A stretch of DNA of 64,000 nucleotides from positions 1 to 64,000 of the forward strand of contig DASTCX010000040.1 of assembly GCA_035710745.1 (NCBI GenBank), in the 5' to 3' direction. Numbering within the stretch: position 1 is the stretch's first letter; every line of letters starts with the position of its first letter. A model generated the notes under the pieces. It made no database searches and had not been told where the DNA came from. It saw only the letters and a program-made list of their open reading frames with translations. Position numbers and translations under genes: made by a program. The stretch is from Candidatus Eremiobacteraceae bacterium (GTDB lineage Bacteria; Vulcanimicrobiota; Vulcanimicrobiia; Eremiobacterales; Eremiobacteraceae). Positions 26,561 to 34,758 of this stretch are shown one piece after another.

Positions 26561-27505
26561 ATGATCGCTTTGATCGTTCCGACGCTCGTCGCATCCTTAA
26601 TGCTGGGCTCCGATTCTGGATCGGCGAAGGCCGAGTCGCTCGTCAAGGCTTGTAGAGCGGCGTTCAACGACAACCATCTAGATACCGCGCTCGCCGATTG
26701 CAACAAGGCGATCGCCCTCGATCCTAGCATAGCCTCGGCTTACGCGTTTCGCGGCGATATCAAAGACGTCCGCGGGGATCATCATGGCGCTCTCGCTGAC
26801 TACAACATCGCCCTGAAACTCAATCCGAATTATCAGTACGGCTATGCGACTCGTTGCGACACGAGACGCGAACTCGAAGATTACACGGGCGCCAAAGCCG
26901 ATTGCACGAAGGCGATCGGTCTCAACCCGGGCGACGGCTACGCATACGACCGTTTCGGCTATCTCGATCTCGACACAGGCAACGATGCGGCAGCCGTCAA
27001 GCACTTCACGACCGCGCTCAAGAACGATCCGACGCTCGTCAACTCGTATGCGGGGCGATGCCACGCCTACGACAATCTCGAGAAATACTCGCAAGCGCTC
27101 GAGGACTGCAAGAGCGCGCTCGACATCGACCCGAACAGCGATGATGGGCTCTTCTATCTCGCATGGGCTGAGCGCAACGACGGGAAGGCAGCCGATGCCA
27201 TCGGGCACTGGAACACGTACATAAAACGCAACCCAGACGACGCCGTCGCCTTCTACAACCGTGGGCTCGCCAATCGCGACGCGGGCGAGTTAGCGGCCGC
27301 GAAGAGCGACTTCGGCACGTACATCGAGCGCAAGCCGAAGGACGGTGACGGTTTCTACGAGCGTGGGCTCGTCGAAGAGAAGCTCGGCGACAAGGACGCA
27401 GCGCTGACTGATATGAAAGCCGCGCTCAAGCTCTACCAGATCGCGGGCGACGACCAGAGCGCGAAGCAGGCCACCGACGAGATCAACAAGCTCGAAGGGA
27501 ACTAG
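26561..27505 (+). CDS. Tetratricopeptide-repeat protein, probably exported
   Basis: The 314-residue protein begins with a short hydrophobic stretch (MIALIVPTLVASLMLGSDSG) that could be a signal peptide. It then carries about seven TPR units, recognisable by repeats of A-x-x-D-x-x-K-A-I-x-L-x-P such as ALADCNKAIALDPS and ALEDCKSALDIDPN. TPRs are protein-binding scaffolds and the partner is unknown. GGAGG lies 8 bp before the ATG. The stop overlaps the stop of the convergent Lrp gene in CTAG. Confidence 0.85.
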   Translation: MIALIVPTLVASLMLGSDSGSAKAESLVKACRAAFNDNHLDTALADCNKAIALDPSIASAYAFRGDIKDVRGDHHGALADYNIALKLNPNYQYGYATRCDTRRELEDYTGAKADCTKAIGLNPGDGYAYDRFGYLDLDTGNDAAAVKHFTTALKNDPTLVNSYAGRCHAYDNLEKYSQALEDCKSALDIDPNSDDGLFYLAWAERNDGKAADAIGHWNTYIKRNPDDAVAFYNRGLANRDAGELAAAKSDFGTYIERKPKDGDGFYERGLVEEKLGDKDAALTDMKAALKLYQIAGDDQSAKQATDEINKLEGN

Positions 27506-27936
27506 GCGCCGAGCTTCGTCTCACCGAGGATCAGCCGCGTGTGCGTCTCCTGCACACCCGGCTGCAGCCGCAATTTGACGATCTTCTTGAATAGATCGTC
27601 CTGATCGGCGCACGCGAGCTTCACCTGATAATCGTAGTTCCCGCTCACGGTCGTGTATTCGACCGCACCTGCGAGCGTGCGCAGTGTCTGTTCAAGCCGC
27701 AACGAATCGGCGCCGGGTTTCACCCGGATGTCGACATAGACGATGAGCGGCCGGCCGAGCGCGGTCTGATCGACGATCGCCGTGAAGCCCTTGATCACCC
27801 CGCGGCGTAGCAATTTGCGGACGCGCTCCGCGGTCGCATTCGGGCTAAGATTGGCGCGCCGCGCGAGTTCGAGGAACGACATCCGCCCGTCTGTCGCAAG
27901 CAGACGGATTAATTCGCTGTCGATCTTGTCACTCAT
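27502..27936 (-). CDS. Lrp/AsnC-family transcription regulator
   Basis: The 144-residue protein has the AsnC-type helix-turn-helix (SFLELARRANLSPNATAERV, then RRGVIKGF) and the RAM ligand-binding domain (GADSLRLEQTLRTLAG through VSGNYDYQVKLA). It should bind an amino acid and act as an octameric regulator, possibly of itself and the divergent gene at 28055. The intergenic DNA (27937-28054) is AT-rich with repeated ATATTTG elements, as expected of an Lrp-type operator. Confidence 0.93.
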   Translation of the reverse strand: MSDKIDSELIRLLATDGRMSFLELARRANLSPNATAERVRKLLRRGVIKGFTAIVDQTALGRPLIVYVDIRVKPGADSLRLEQTLRTLAGAVEYTTVSGNYDYQVKLACADQDDLFKKIVKLRLQPGVQETHTRLILGETKLGA

Positions 27937-28001
27937 GGTGAATCAAACCACCGATTGGCAATTTCATGGCGTATATTTGGTGATAATCCATATTTGTGCC
28001 G

Positions 28002-28010
28002 TGATATACT
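28002..28010 (+). promoter_or_regulatory. Candidate extended -10 promoter for the 28055 gene
   Basis: TG-A-TATACT forms an extended -10 element 44 bp before the ATG at 28055. No good -35 box is present, as is usual for extended -10 promoters. GGAG at 28041 is the ribosome site. Confidence 0.45.
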
Positions 28011-28054
28011 TGCTCCGCGGGTCGTATTCCGCCTCGATTTGGAGTATCGTAACG

Positions 28055-28567
28055 ATGTTGACCGCTGCCCTCGCCGTATCCGTCGCCGTCGCTCTTGTTG
28101 CCGCATCCCCTCAACCCGCACCGAGCCCGGCCCCGTGCACGTCGACCGAGCACCGGCAGTTCGATTTCTGGATCGGCGATTGGAACGTCAAGGACACCGC
28201 ATCGGGAACGCCTGCCGGGCACAACCTCGTCACGCTCGAGCAAGGCTCGTGCGTTCTCCAAGAGCACTGGCGAGGCACTGATGGCTCGACCGGCACGAGT
28301 TTCAACATCTACTACGCCGGCGATAAGCAATGGCACCAGACGTGGGTCGACAGCACCGGTCTGTTATTGCGGCTCGACGGCGGACTCGTCGACGGCAAGA
28401 TGGTGCTCAGCGGCAAGCGCGTCAACCGCGCCGGCAAGCTCGTCACCGACCGGATCGTTTGGACGCCCGAGGCGAACGGCGACGTCCGGCAGGTTTGGGA
28501 CTTTACGTCCGACGACGGAAAGACGTGGCAGAACGTCTTCGACGGTACGTACGTGCGCGCCCATTGA
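28055..28567 (+). CDS. Secreted FDFW-motif (DUF1579-like) protein
   Basis: From ATG 28055 the product is 170 residues with a signal peptide (MLTAALAVSVAVALVAASPQ) and a small beta-barrel-like domain. The start of the mature part, HRQFDFWIGDWNV, is the hallmark of DUF1579-like secreted proteins of unknown function; it ends DDGKTWQNVFDGTYVR. The frame is open upstream to 27782, overlapping the Lrp gene. The next gene is a paralogue, coupled through TTGA. Confidence 0.78.
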   Translation: MLTAALAVSVAVALVAASPQPAPSPAPCTSTEHRQFDFWIGDWNVKDTASGTPAGHNLVTLEQGSCVLQEHWRGTDGSTGTSFNIYYAGDKQWHQTWVDSTGLLLRLDGGLVDGKMVLSGKRVNRAGKLVTDRIVWTPEANGDVRQVWDFTSDDGKTWQNVFDGTYVRAH

Positions 28568-29121
28568 GGCGATCGTCGACGTTCGCGATCGCTGCAGGCA
28601 TCGCCGTGTTCGCGCTAGCCGCAGCTCAAGCGTCTCCGGCGCCGGCGCAGCCATCCGCGCCGGCGTCGGCGACATGCGACAAAGATCCTGGCTTCCACAC
28701 GCTCGATTTTTGGCTCGGCACTTGGCGCGTCACCGTTGACGGCCGCTACGACGGAACCGACGTCGTGACGAAGATCCTCGACGGCTGTGCCGTGACCGAA
28801 GATTGGCGCGATGCCGGCGGCGGCAAGGGCAAGAGTCTCTTCTACTACGACCCGTTCGAAAAGACGTGGTCGCAGGTCTGGGTCACCGATGAAGCTACCG
28901 TTCGCGGCGGTCTTAAGATGAAGCGTCTCATCGCGATCTATCCTGATAAGGGAACCCGTTTCCAGGGCATCTTGCCAGGACCACCTGGGTCGAAAATCGT
29001 CCTCGATCGCACGACGCTCACGCCGATCGACAACAATGCGGTCCACCAGATCATCGAGATCTCACTCGATGGCGGTTCGACGTGGCGGACGACGTACGAC
29101 GCGCGCTACACGCGCGAATAA
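28564..29121 (+). CDS. Secreted FDFW-motif protein, paralogue of the upstream gene
   Basis: The proposed start is TTG at 28564, which overlaps the stop of the preceding gene (TTGA). From there the 185-residue product has an immediate signal peptide (RRSSTFAIAAGIAVFALAAA) and then FHTLDFWLGTWRVTV, the same pattern as its neighbour, with DGGSTWRTTYDARYTRE at the end. No other ATG or GTG start places a signal peptide correctly. The pair is probably one operon of exported lipocalin-like proteins. Confidence 0.78.
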   Translation: MRRSSTFAIAAGIAVFALAAAQASPAPAQPSAPASATCDKDPGFHTLDFWLGTWRVTVDGRYDGTDVVTKILDGCAVTEDWRDAGGGKGKSLFYYDPFEKTWSQVWVTDEATVRGGLKMKRLIAIYPDKGTRFQGILPGPPGSKIVLDRTTLTPIDNNAVHQIIEISLDGGSTWRTTYDARYTRE

Positions 29122-29126
29122 GGGGA

Positions 29127-29196
29127 GCGGTCGAGATAAATCTCGACCGCCGCGACCTTTCCTGAGTCTGTAGCGGTCGAGCTTTAGCTCGACCGC
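29127..29196. repeat. D plus A palindrome doublet between convergent genes
   Basis: A D-type unit with inverted loop TAAA (29127-29150) and a perfect A-type unit (29173-29196) start 46 bp apart, between the stop of the paralogue at 28564 and the stop of the DUF1264 gene. Confidence 0.92.
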
Positions 29197-29208
29197 CGCG
29201 GACTCGCC

Positions 29209-29730
29209 TTACTTGAGGATCGTGATTGTCGGATCGCCGGTCGGCTTGCCGCCGGTCGACCGCGGATCCCAGAGTATCCAGACCTTCCCGTAGGTCTCGA
29301 GCAGCGACGCGATGACTTTCTGCGACTGCTCCTTGGTCAGACCCGGCATCATCGCGACCTTCAGTTTCGGGATCTCGACGCGATGGTAGTGCCATTTCGC
29401 GCGCTCGTCCGCGCTGTACGTCTTCCACACCGACGTCGGTACGATCGTCTCGACGCCGACCAGGTGTCCGTTCGGACCGTCCGAGTCGTAGAGCTGGCAC
29501 TCGATGAACGACGGTGAGAACGTCTTGCACCAGTGGTGGATGATCTCGTCGGGGTGGCCCGTATAGTGCTGACTCGCATCGATATGGAGCGTGTAGCCGG
29601 CTACCGGCGATGACGTCGACGCCGACATCATGCTTGCGCTAGCGACCTGAGCCGGCCGGTGGAAGAGCGCGATCGAAGCGACGATCGCGAGCAGTGCCGC
29701 GAACGCGGCGGCGTACTTGAAGCGCGACAT
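29209..29730 (-). CDS. DUF1264 (OBAP-like) secreted protein
   Basis: The 173-residue protein has a signal peptide (MSRFKYAAAFAALLAIVASI). The mature part carries the DUF1264 pattern: HIDASQHYTGHPDEIIHHWC, CQLYDSDGPNGHLVGVE, AKWHYHRVEI. The family includes plant oil-body-associated proteins and bacterial proteins with unknown function. It is single and convergent with the FDFW pair. Confidence 0.82.
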   Translation of the reverse strand: MSRFKYAAAFAALLAIVASIALFHRPAQVASASMMSASTSSPVAGYTLHIDASQHYTGHPDEIIHHWCKTFSPSFIECQLYDSDGPNGHLVGVETIVPTSVWKTYSADERAKWHYHRVEIPKLKVAMMPGLTKEQSQKVIASLLETYGKVWILWDPRSTGGKPTGDPTITILK

Positions 29731-29854
29731 GGACCCTCCTCTCGTGCGACCGGGCTCAAAACACGAAGAGCCCGTCCGCGAACCGTTGACGTGCTTATGC
29801 GCGAGAGTTAGTCGAAGCGCAGGCCGGACCTCTAGAACCGAAGGCTCGTGCGGC

Positions 29855-30310
29855 TCAAATTGTACGGCGCGACCAGGCGGTCGATCCGGGCGCCGAGACC
29901 GTCGCTAGGAGCAGCGCACCGCCGAACGCAGAGAATACGCCGTAGCTCACGGGTGCGACGATGCCGAGCGCGACGGTCATGGTCACCGCGAAAGCGAGGA
30001 GTAACCCCGCAGCGACCCTGGCCGCCAGTCTCGGCCAAAGCCCGAGCATCAGCGCTATGCCGAGGGCGGATTCGATTATCGTGTCGACGATCGCGAGCGG
30101 TGAAGCGAGGGCGCTGGGCACGAACCAATTGAGGATCGCGACGTACGCGACGAAGTGCTGCCAGTCTCCCCAAGAAACGTTTCTCGCACCGTGAGGGCCG
30201 AGCACGCCGAAGCGATCGGCGACGGAGACTAGAAACGCGCTGCCGAGCGCCAATCGGACAATCCACGCGGCGACCGAGACAGCGAACTTGCTTTTCTCGC
30301 GCTTGCTCAT
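29855..30310 (-). CDS. DoxX-family membrane protein
   Basis: The 151-residue protein has four predicted helices, beginning VSVAAWIVRLALGSAFLVSV and later IIESALGIALMLGLWPRLAA, a layout found in DoxX/DoxD-like proteins. Members are linked to quinone or thiosulfate redox in some archaea and to membrane redox stress systems elsewhere; the role here is unknown. No operon partner is visible. Confidence 0.8.
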   Translation of the reverse strand: MSKREKSKFAVSVAAWIVRLALGSAFLVSVADRFGVLGPHGARNVSWGDWQHFVAYVAILNWFVPSALASPLAIVDTIIESALGIALMLGLWPRLAARVAAGLLLAFAVTMTVALGIVAPVSYGVFSAFGGALLLATVSAPGSTAWSRRTI

Positions 30311-30397
30311 CAGGCATCCGGAGTTCGAGCGTCGTTAGGTTAGTCTTGCACCCGGCGCGATCGGGTCAGTAGACGGCCAACATAGTTCATCGAAACT

Positions 30398-30469
<72 letters not shown>

Positions 30470-30665
30470 AGATGTCTCGCGTTCTACCACGTGGCCCTTC
30501 GCGCTGCCTGCCGGCACGAGCGAACTTCGGGCAGTTCGGTGTTTGTTGCGGACATCGTGTGAAGTTCCGACGAAGCCCGTGAAGGTCGATAGCCACATGT
30601 GAATCTGACTATCACAGGTAGCGCTGGCCCTGTCATATCCGGGCTGCTGGGCCAATAATACATAC

Positions 30666-30908
30666 GTGAGGTCTTTTGCTACGGCGGCCTATCGAGACAA
30701 GGTCATGGCGGACTGGGTACGCCTGTTCAACATCATCGTTCGCATGGTCGTCTTGTCGCTCATGGTCGGAACCCTCTTGGAGTTCTTGCTCGTCAGCGTC
30801 CAAGCGGCGAAGACGAGCTCGACGGATGTCGCCCGCGCAGACTATCAGGTGTTCGACTCGCAGCCGTCGCCGGACTCGCAATCCATGGGGATCGCCGGCG
30901 GCCATTAA
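30666..30908 (+). CDS. Small single-helix membrane protein, unknown
   Basis: An 80-codon frame begins at GTG 30666; an internal ATG at 30705 would give 67 residues. One strong hydrophobic helix is seen (IIVRMVVLSLMVGTLLEFLL), followed by a polar tail. An AT-rich stretch AATAATAC lies directly before the GTG. No family is recognised. It ends 16 bp before the convergent DUF5916 gene. Confidence 0.5.
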   Translation: MRSFATAAYRDKVMADWVRLFNIIVRMVVLSLMVGTLLEFLLVSVQAAKTSSTDVARADYQVFDSQPSPDSQSMGIAGGH

Positions 30909-30923
30909 GATCCGCGATGGCGG

Positions 30924-32999
30924 TCACGTACCCTTCTGGCCGCCCACGTAGAAGATCACCTTCAAGATCGCCTGCGGCACCGTCACGAGCGAGTTCGGGT
31001 CGCCGTATGCGAGGTAGAACTCTTCGTCACGCGTCCGCAGGTGATACGCGACCGAGACGTTCGAACATTCGCCGATGCAGTTGCCGCCGCCGTTCGGCAC
31101 GGGGGCGATGCCGATGACGCGCCGCAAGCCGAGCGCGAACGACGAGCTCGAGCTGACCTGGTATGCATACGCCGCGCCGTCGAACCATTGGACGTTGTCG
31201 TTGATACCTTGCGGCATCCACTGCGCGGTGTCGTCGACCGTGAACGTCAGCGAGCCGCGGCCTCCGACCTTGAGCGTCGAGCTGCGGAACCACGTGTCGA
31301 GCGTGCCGACGCCGTAGCGGCCGGTGTACCAAGCGATCGACGTCGGCGTCGACGATGCCCCATGGGTCGGGAAATTGTTCAGGTTGTTCTGCATGCCGCT
31401 GTGATAGGTGAGGCTGACGCCGGCGCTTTGCGAGATCGGCGCAAGCACGGATGTCGGCCCCGTCCCAAAGCGCCAGTAGTCGGAGCCTGAGGACAATTGC
31501 ACGTCGATCGTGTTTTTCGTCAGAAGATCGAGGAGCACGCTGTTGTCGCTTTGCGCTTGGCCGTCGGTGACGCCTTGATAGCGGTCGCCGAACACGCTCA
31601 CGCCGGCCGACGTCAAGATATCTTGCGGCGCGAACGACCATACGCGCGCGGAATAGAGCGCGTAGCCCGCGATGCCCGGGTGCGAATCGAAGCCATCGAG
31701 CGGATTGAACTGATCGCCGAGCTTTCGGACCGCTCCATAGAGCGCGAAGGTCTGCGATCCCCAGCCGGTGCCCGCGTCGATCCAATTCGCCTGCGATGCG
31801 TCGGTCACGAGCGTGCCCGATTCAGTCGCATAGTTCGCGTAAGCGCTGAAATTCCTGCCGTTGAACCACGACACGCCGCCCTCGTTCGAATCGTCGATGG
31901 TGCCGGGCACATCGGTCGCTACGTGTTGGAACGCACCGTTCCAATGCGTGTCGGGCGACGTGTAGTTCAGCGCGCCGGCGGCATCCGTGCGGCCGGAGCC
32001 GATCGAGTCGAAACCGGCGAGCCCGAATAGCCCTTGGCGGCCTTCGAACGCATAGCCGTCGAGCGGCGTCGGGATCGCCGGAGTGTAGAGCGTCGTGTGG
32101 AAGCCGCCGCAGACGTCGCAGTTGAAGTTATTGTAGTAACCCGCTGATTGCGTGAAGAACGGCCGGACTTCGCCGAAGACGCGTGCATACACCGTCGGCG
32201 AGATCGATTGCTGGTCGAGCTCGACGTTCGAAAAATCCGGGTGGATCGTGCCGAAGACGGATGCCGTCTGCGTGACCGGCACCGAGAAATCTGCGCCGAA
32301 GTGCGACCCCGAACCGCTCACAGAACCGCTGGCAACTCGATCGAGACCGTAAAGGCCGATGCGCGGGCTAGGCAAGGGCGGGCGGACGACGAGCGACATA
32401 GTGACGTCGCCTGCTCGAGATACGTCGTCGGGATTCGTTTGGGTGGCGTCGTGCGCCCATACGTCGAGCTCGCCGGTCGAGCGCACGTAGCGCGCGAACT
32501 GCATGAGCCACGTGCCCTGATGCGCACCGTGGACGACGGCAAGCGGGATCGCCATCGTCACCGTGTAGCCGTCCGCGTTCGTCCAGCCGTGTGACTGCCA
32601 TTGGGGCGCGAACGCCGTGTTCTCGCTCGAAGCCTCGTTGTGCGACCCGTTCGGGTTGGCTTCGAATTGGTATTGGAAGCCGCCGGGTCCGGTCGGCCAC
32701 AGATCGACCCACACGGCGTCGTCGCTCCACGCGATTCCGCCCCCGATGTTGCTTCCGCCGGTGACCACGTCATCGCTATGCTGGTTTGCGATGATCGGCT
32801 CGTGCTGGACCGCATCGAAGCGCACGTACAGATAATGCCCATCCGTCACAACGCGCACGGCGGTCGAGTCGGTCGCAGGCTTGTCGTGCTGAACGTTCCA
32901 GGGCAGCGTTATCGCCGTGGTGACCGGCCACGATGCCGCGCCATGACTGCTGTCGAGCGGCGGTGGCGCCTGAACGGCGGGTACGAGCAAAGTGAGCAT
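30924..32999 (-). CDS. DUF5916 outer-surface protein with CBM9-like N-terminus
   Basis: The 691-residue protein has a short hydrophobic start (MLTLLVPAVQA). It then has a sugar-binding-like beta-sandwich of the CBM9 type (residues about 45-200, with SDDAVWVDLWPTGPGGFQYQ) and a long C-terminal beta-strand-rich region typical of DUF5916. The diagnostic segment is GTIHPDFSNVELDQQSISPT. Members are predicted outer-membrane or surface proteins of unknown function. A paralogue lies in the tRNA-bounded islet at 56908. GGAGG lies 7 bp before the ATG. Confidence 0.82.
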   Translation of the reverse strand: MLTLLVPAVQAPPPLDSSHGAASWPVTTAITLPWNVQHDKPATDSTAVRVVTDGHYLYVRFDAVQHEPIIANQHSDDVVTGGSNIGGGIAWSDDAVWVDLWPTGPGGFQYQFEANPNGSHNEASSENTAFAPQWQSHGWTNADGYTVTMAIPLAVVHGAHQGTWLMQFARYVRSTGELDVWAHDATQTNPDDVSRAGDVTMSLVVRPPLPSPRIGLYGLDRVASGSVSGSGSHFGADFSVPVTQTASVFGTIHPDFSNVELDQQSISPTVYARVFGEVRPFFTQSAGYYNNFNCDVCGGFHTTLYTPAIPTPLDGYAFEGRQGLFGLAGFDSIGSGRTDAAGALNYTSPDTHWNGAFQHVATDVPGTIDDSNEGGVSWFNGRNFSAYANYATESGTLVTDASQANWIDAGTGWGSQTFALYGAVRKLGDQFNPLDGFDSHPGIAGYALYSARVWSFAPQDILTSAGVSVFGDRYQGVTDGQAQSDNSVLLDLLTKNTIDVQLSSGSDYWRFGTGPTSVLAPISQSAGVSLTYHSGMQNNLNNFPTHGASSTPTSIAWYTGRYGVGTLDTWFRSSTLKVGGRGSLTFTVDDTAQWMPQGINDNVQWFDGAAYAYQVSSSSSFALGLRRVIGIAPVPNGGGNCIGECSNVSVAYHLRTRDEEFYLAYGDPNSLVTVPQAILKVIFYVGGQKGT

Positions 33000-33027
33000 T
33001 TTCGCGCCTCCGACTCCCTCATGACAG

Positions 33028-33070
33028 ACGATAACAAATCCGGATAGCCGTTGTCAACTATAAATATAGT
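33028..33070 (-). promoter_or_regulatory. Promoter and palindrome upstream of the DUF5916 gene
   Basis: On the minus strand TTGACA (33057-33052) and TATCGT (33033-33028) are separated by 18 bp. A perfect palindrome ACTATA-AA-TATAGT (33057-33070) overlaps the first base of the -35 box and could bind a regulator. Confidence 0.6.
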
Positions 33071-33181
33071 AGTAGTGACTCGCACTCGAGTAGGCCGCAC
33101 ATATACTAATTGCTACTCGGCCCGGCCTAGAAGTGTGTCAGTGTCGGACTGCGAATCGCTGGCTCAAATTTCAGGGTCGAG

Positions 33182-33190
33182 TGGTATAAT
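33182..33190 (+). promoter_or_regulatory. Extended -10 promoter for the GloVer gene
   Basis: TG-G-TATAAT is a perfect extended -10 element. The ATG at 33201 follows 10 nt after it, so the leader is at most a few nucleotides. No -35 box is evident. Confidence 0.65.
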
Positions 33191-33200
33191 CTCGCAAGTC

Positions 33201-34490
33201 ATGAACAGGTTCACGAGTTTCAGCTTGGCGATCGCCGCTTTGGCCGCGGGGCTCACCTTCGTCGCCACCACGAGCGCCGCGGTCGCACGTGAAGAAGCGA
33301 TCTACCGTTTTACGAACGTCGCCGACGGTTTCGGGCCGCTCGGACTCGTCGCCGACGCAGAGGGTGATCTCTACGGCACGACCTACCTCGGAGGCCCGAA
33401 CACGAATTGCTATCTGGGCTGCGGCACGGTCTTCGAACTGTCGCCACCCTCGACGCCGGGCGGCAAGTGGACGAAGACGACGATCCACGCCTTCAATTCG
33501 GACGGTGTCGACGGTTACCAGCCGACGCCGACGATCTTCCTCGCCGACCCTGAGGGCAACGTCTACGGCACGACGTACTCCGGCGGCGCGCACAACGCCG
33601 GCGCCGTCTACGAACTCGTGCCACCGATCGAGCAGAACGAGCCGTGGACCGAGTACATCCTCTTCTCCTTCCAGTACGGCGGTACGAGTCCCGACATCGG
33701 CGACGCGCTGTTCCCGACTGCTGGTGGCGGATTCTACGCGACGACTATCGAGGGTGGATCTGCCGGAGGCGGCACGCTTTCGAGCCTATCGCCTGGGACC
33801 CGTTCGCTCAAGCTAAACGTTCTCCACGCATTCGATCGGCAGCGCAACGCTCGGCCCCCTGGACGATCACTCGTCTTGGATCGTAGCGGTAACATCTACG
33901 GGATCAGGTTCGGCATGAACGGCGTGTGCACGCCCGATTTCCCCTCGTATTGCGGCACGGTATACCGCTTTATGCCCGGCACGTCAAAGTACGACGTACT
34001 CCACCGCTTCGAGGGCGAGAGCGACGGCTGGTTCCCGAACAACGAATTGACGCTCGGCGCGAACGGTCATCTCTTCGGAACGACGCAGGCAGGCGGCGCC
34101 TACACCCAGGGCATCGTGTTCGAGCTCGAGCCGAATAAGAGCGGTCCGCCGTGGATCGAAAATATAGTCTTGAGCCTCGGCGCCGATGGCGACTTTGACC
34201 CACTGGGTGGCGTCGTCTTAGGGAACGGTGGCTCTCTCTTCGGCACGACATCTGGCAACAACATCAACGCCGGCGCGGTCTACCGCTTGTCGCCGCCCGG
34301 CATGCAGGGCGGATCTTGGACGGAGTCGATTCTTTACCGCTTTAGCGGCGGTGCGGATGGCGACATGCCAAACGACCAGCTGACCCGAGGACGCGACGGA
34401 TTCCTATATGGCACGACGTACGCCGGCGGTAAGGGAACGTGCTCGTACTACGGTCCCGGCTGCGGCGTCATCTTTCGCGTCGCGCCGTAA
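33201..34490 (+). CDS. Secreted GloVer-repeat protein
   Basis: From ATG 33201 the 429-residue product has a signal peptide (MNRFTSFSLAIAALAAGLTF). It carries six or more copies of a choice-of-anchor GloVer repeat: GDLYGTTYLGG, GNVYGTTYSGG, GHLFGTTQAGG, GSLFGTTSG and GFLYGTTYAGG, each followed by an AVYELVPP-type strand. These repeats form a beta-propeller-like surface protein, and function is unknown. The frame is open upstream to 33051, but the extended -10 promoter 10 nt away supports 33201. Confidence 0.85.
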   Translation: MNRFTSFSLAIAALAAGLTFVATTSAAVAREEAIYRFTNVADGFGPLGLVADAEGDLYGTTYLGGPNTNCYLGCGTVFELSPPSTPGGKWTKTTIHAFNSDGVDGYQPTPTIFLADPEGNVYGTTYSGGAHNAGAVYELVPPIEQNEPWTEYILFSFQYGGTSPDIGDALFPTAGGGFYATTIEGGSAGGGTLSSLSPGTRSLKLNVLHAFDRQRNARPPGRSLVLDRSGNIYGIRFGMNGVCTPDFPSYCGTVYRFMPGTSKYDVLHRFEGESDGWFPNNELTLGANGHLFGTTQAGGAYTQGIVFELEPNKSGPPWIENIVLSLGADGDFDPLGGVVLGNGGSLFGTTSGNNINAGAVYRLSPPGMQGGSWTESILYRFSGGADGDMPNDQLTRGRDGFLYGTTYAGGKGTCSYYGPGCGVIFRVAP

Positions 34491-34758
34491 GCGGCAGTCC
34501 CCGCGTGCCGAAGAACGTCGCTGAACCTGGCATGACGACGTATGTCCAGCCGCCCTTTGCGGGCGATTTGCGCAAGATCGCGGTGAATCGCTTGTCCATG
34601 AAACGCTCATTGGAGGAAGTGTCGGCACGTCTAGATTTCTGACGGCGCTGTTCGAGACCTAGGCCATTGGTCGCAAGTGCCTTCCTCCTCGCTTCATTAA
34701 GACACGACTCAACTGGGCGTCGCCTAGTCGCTTCGGATCTTGAGGAGGATCGAACTTG

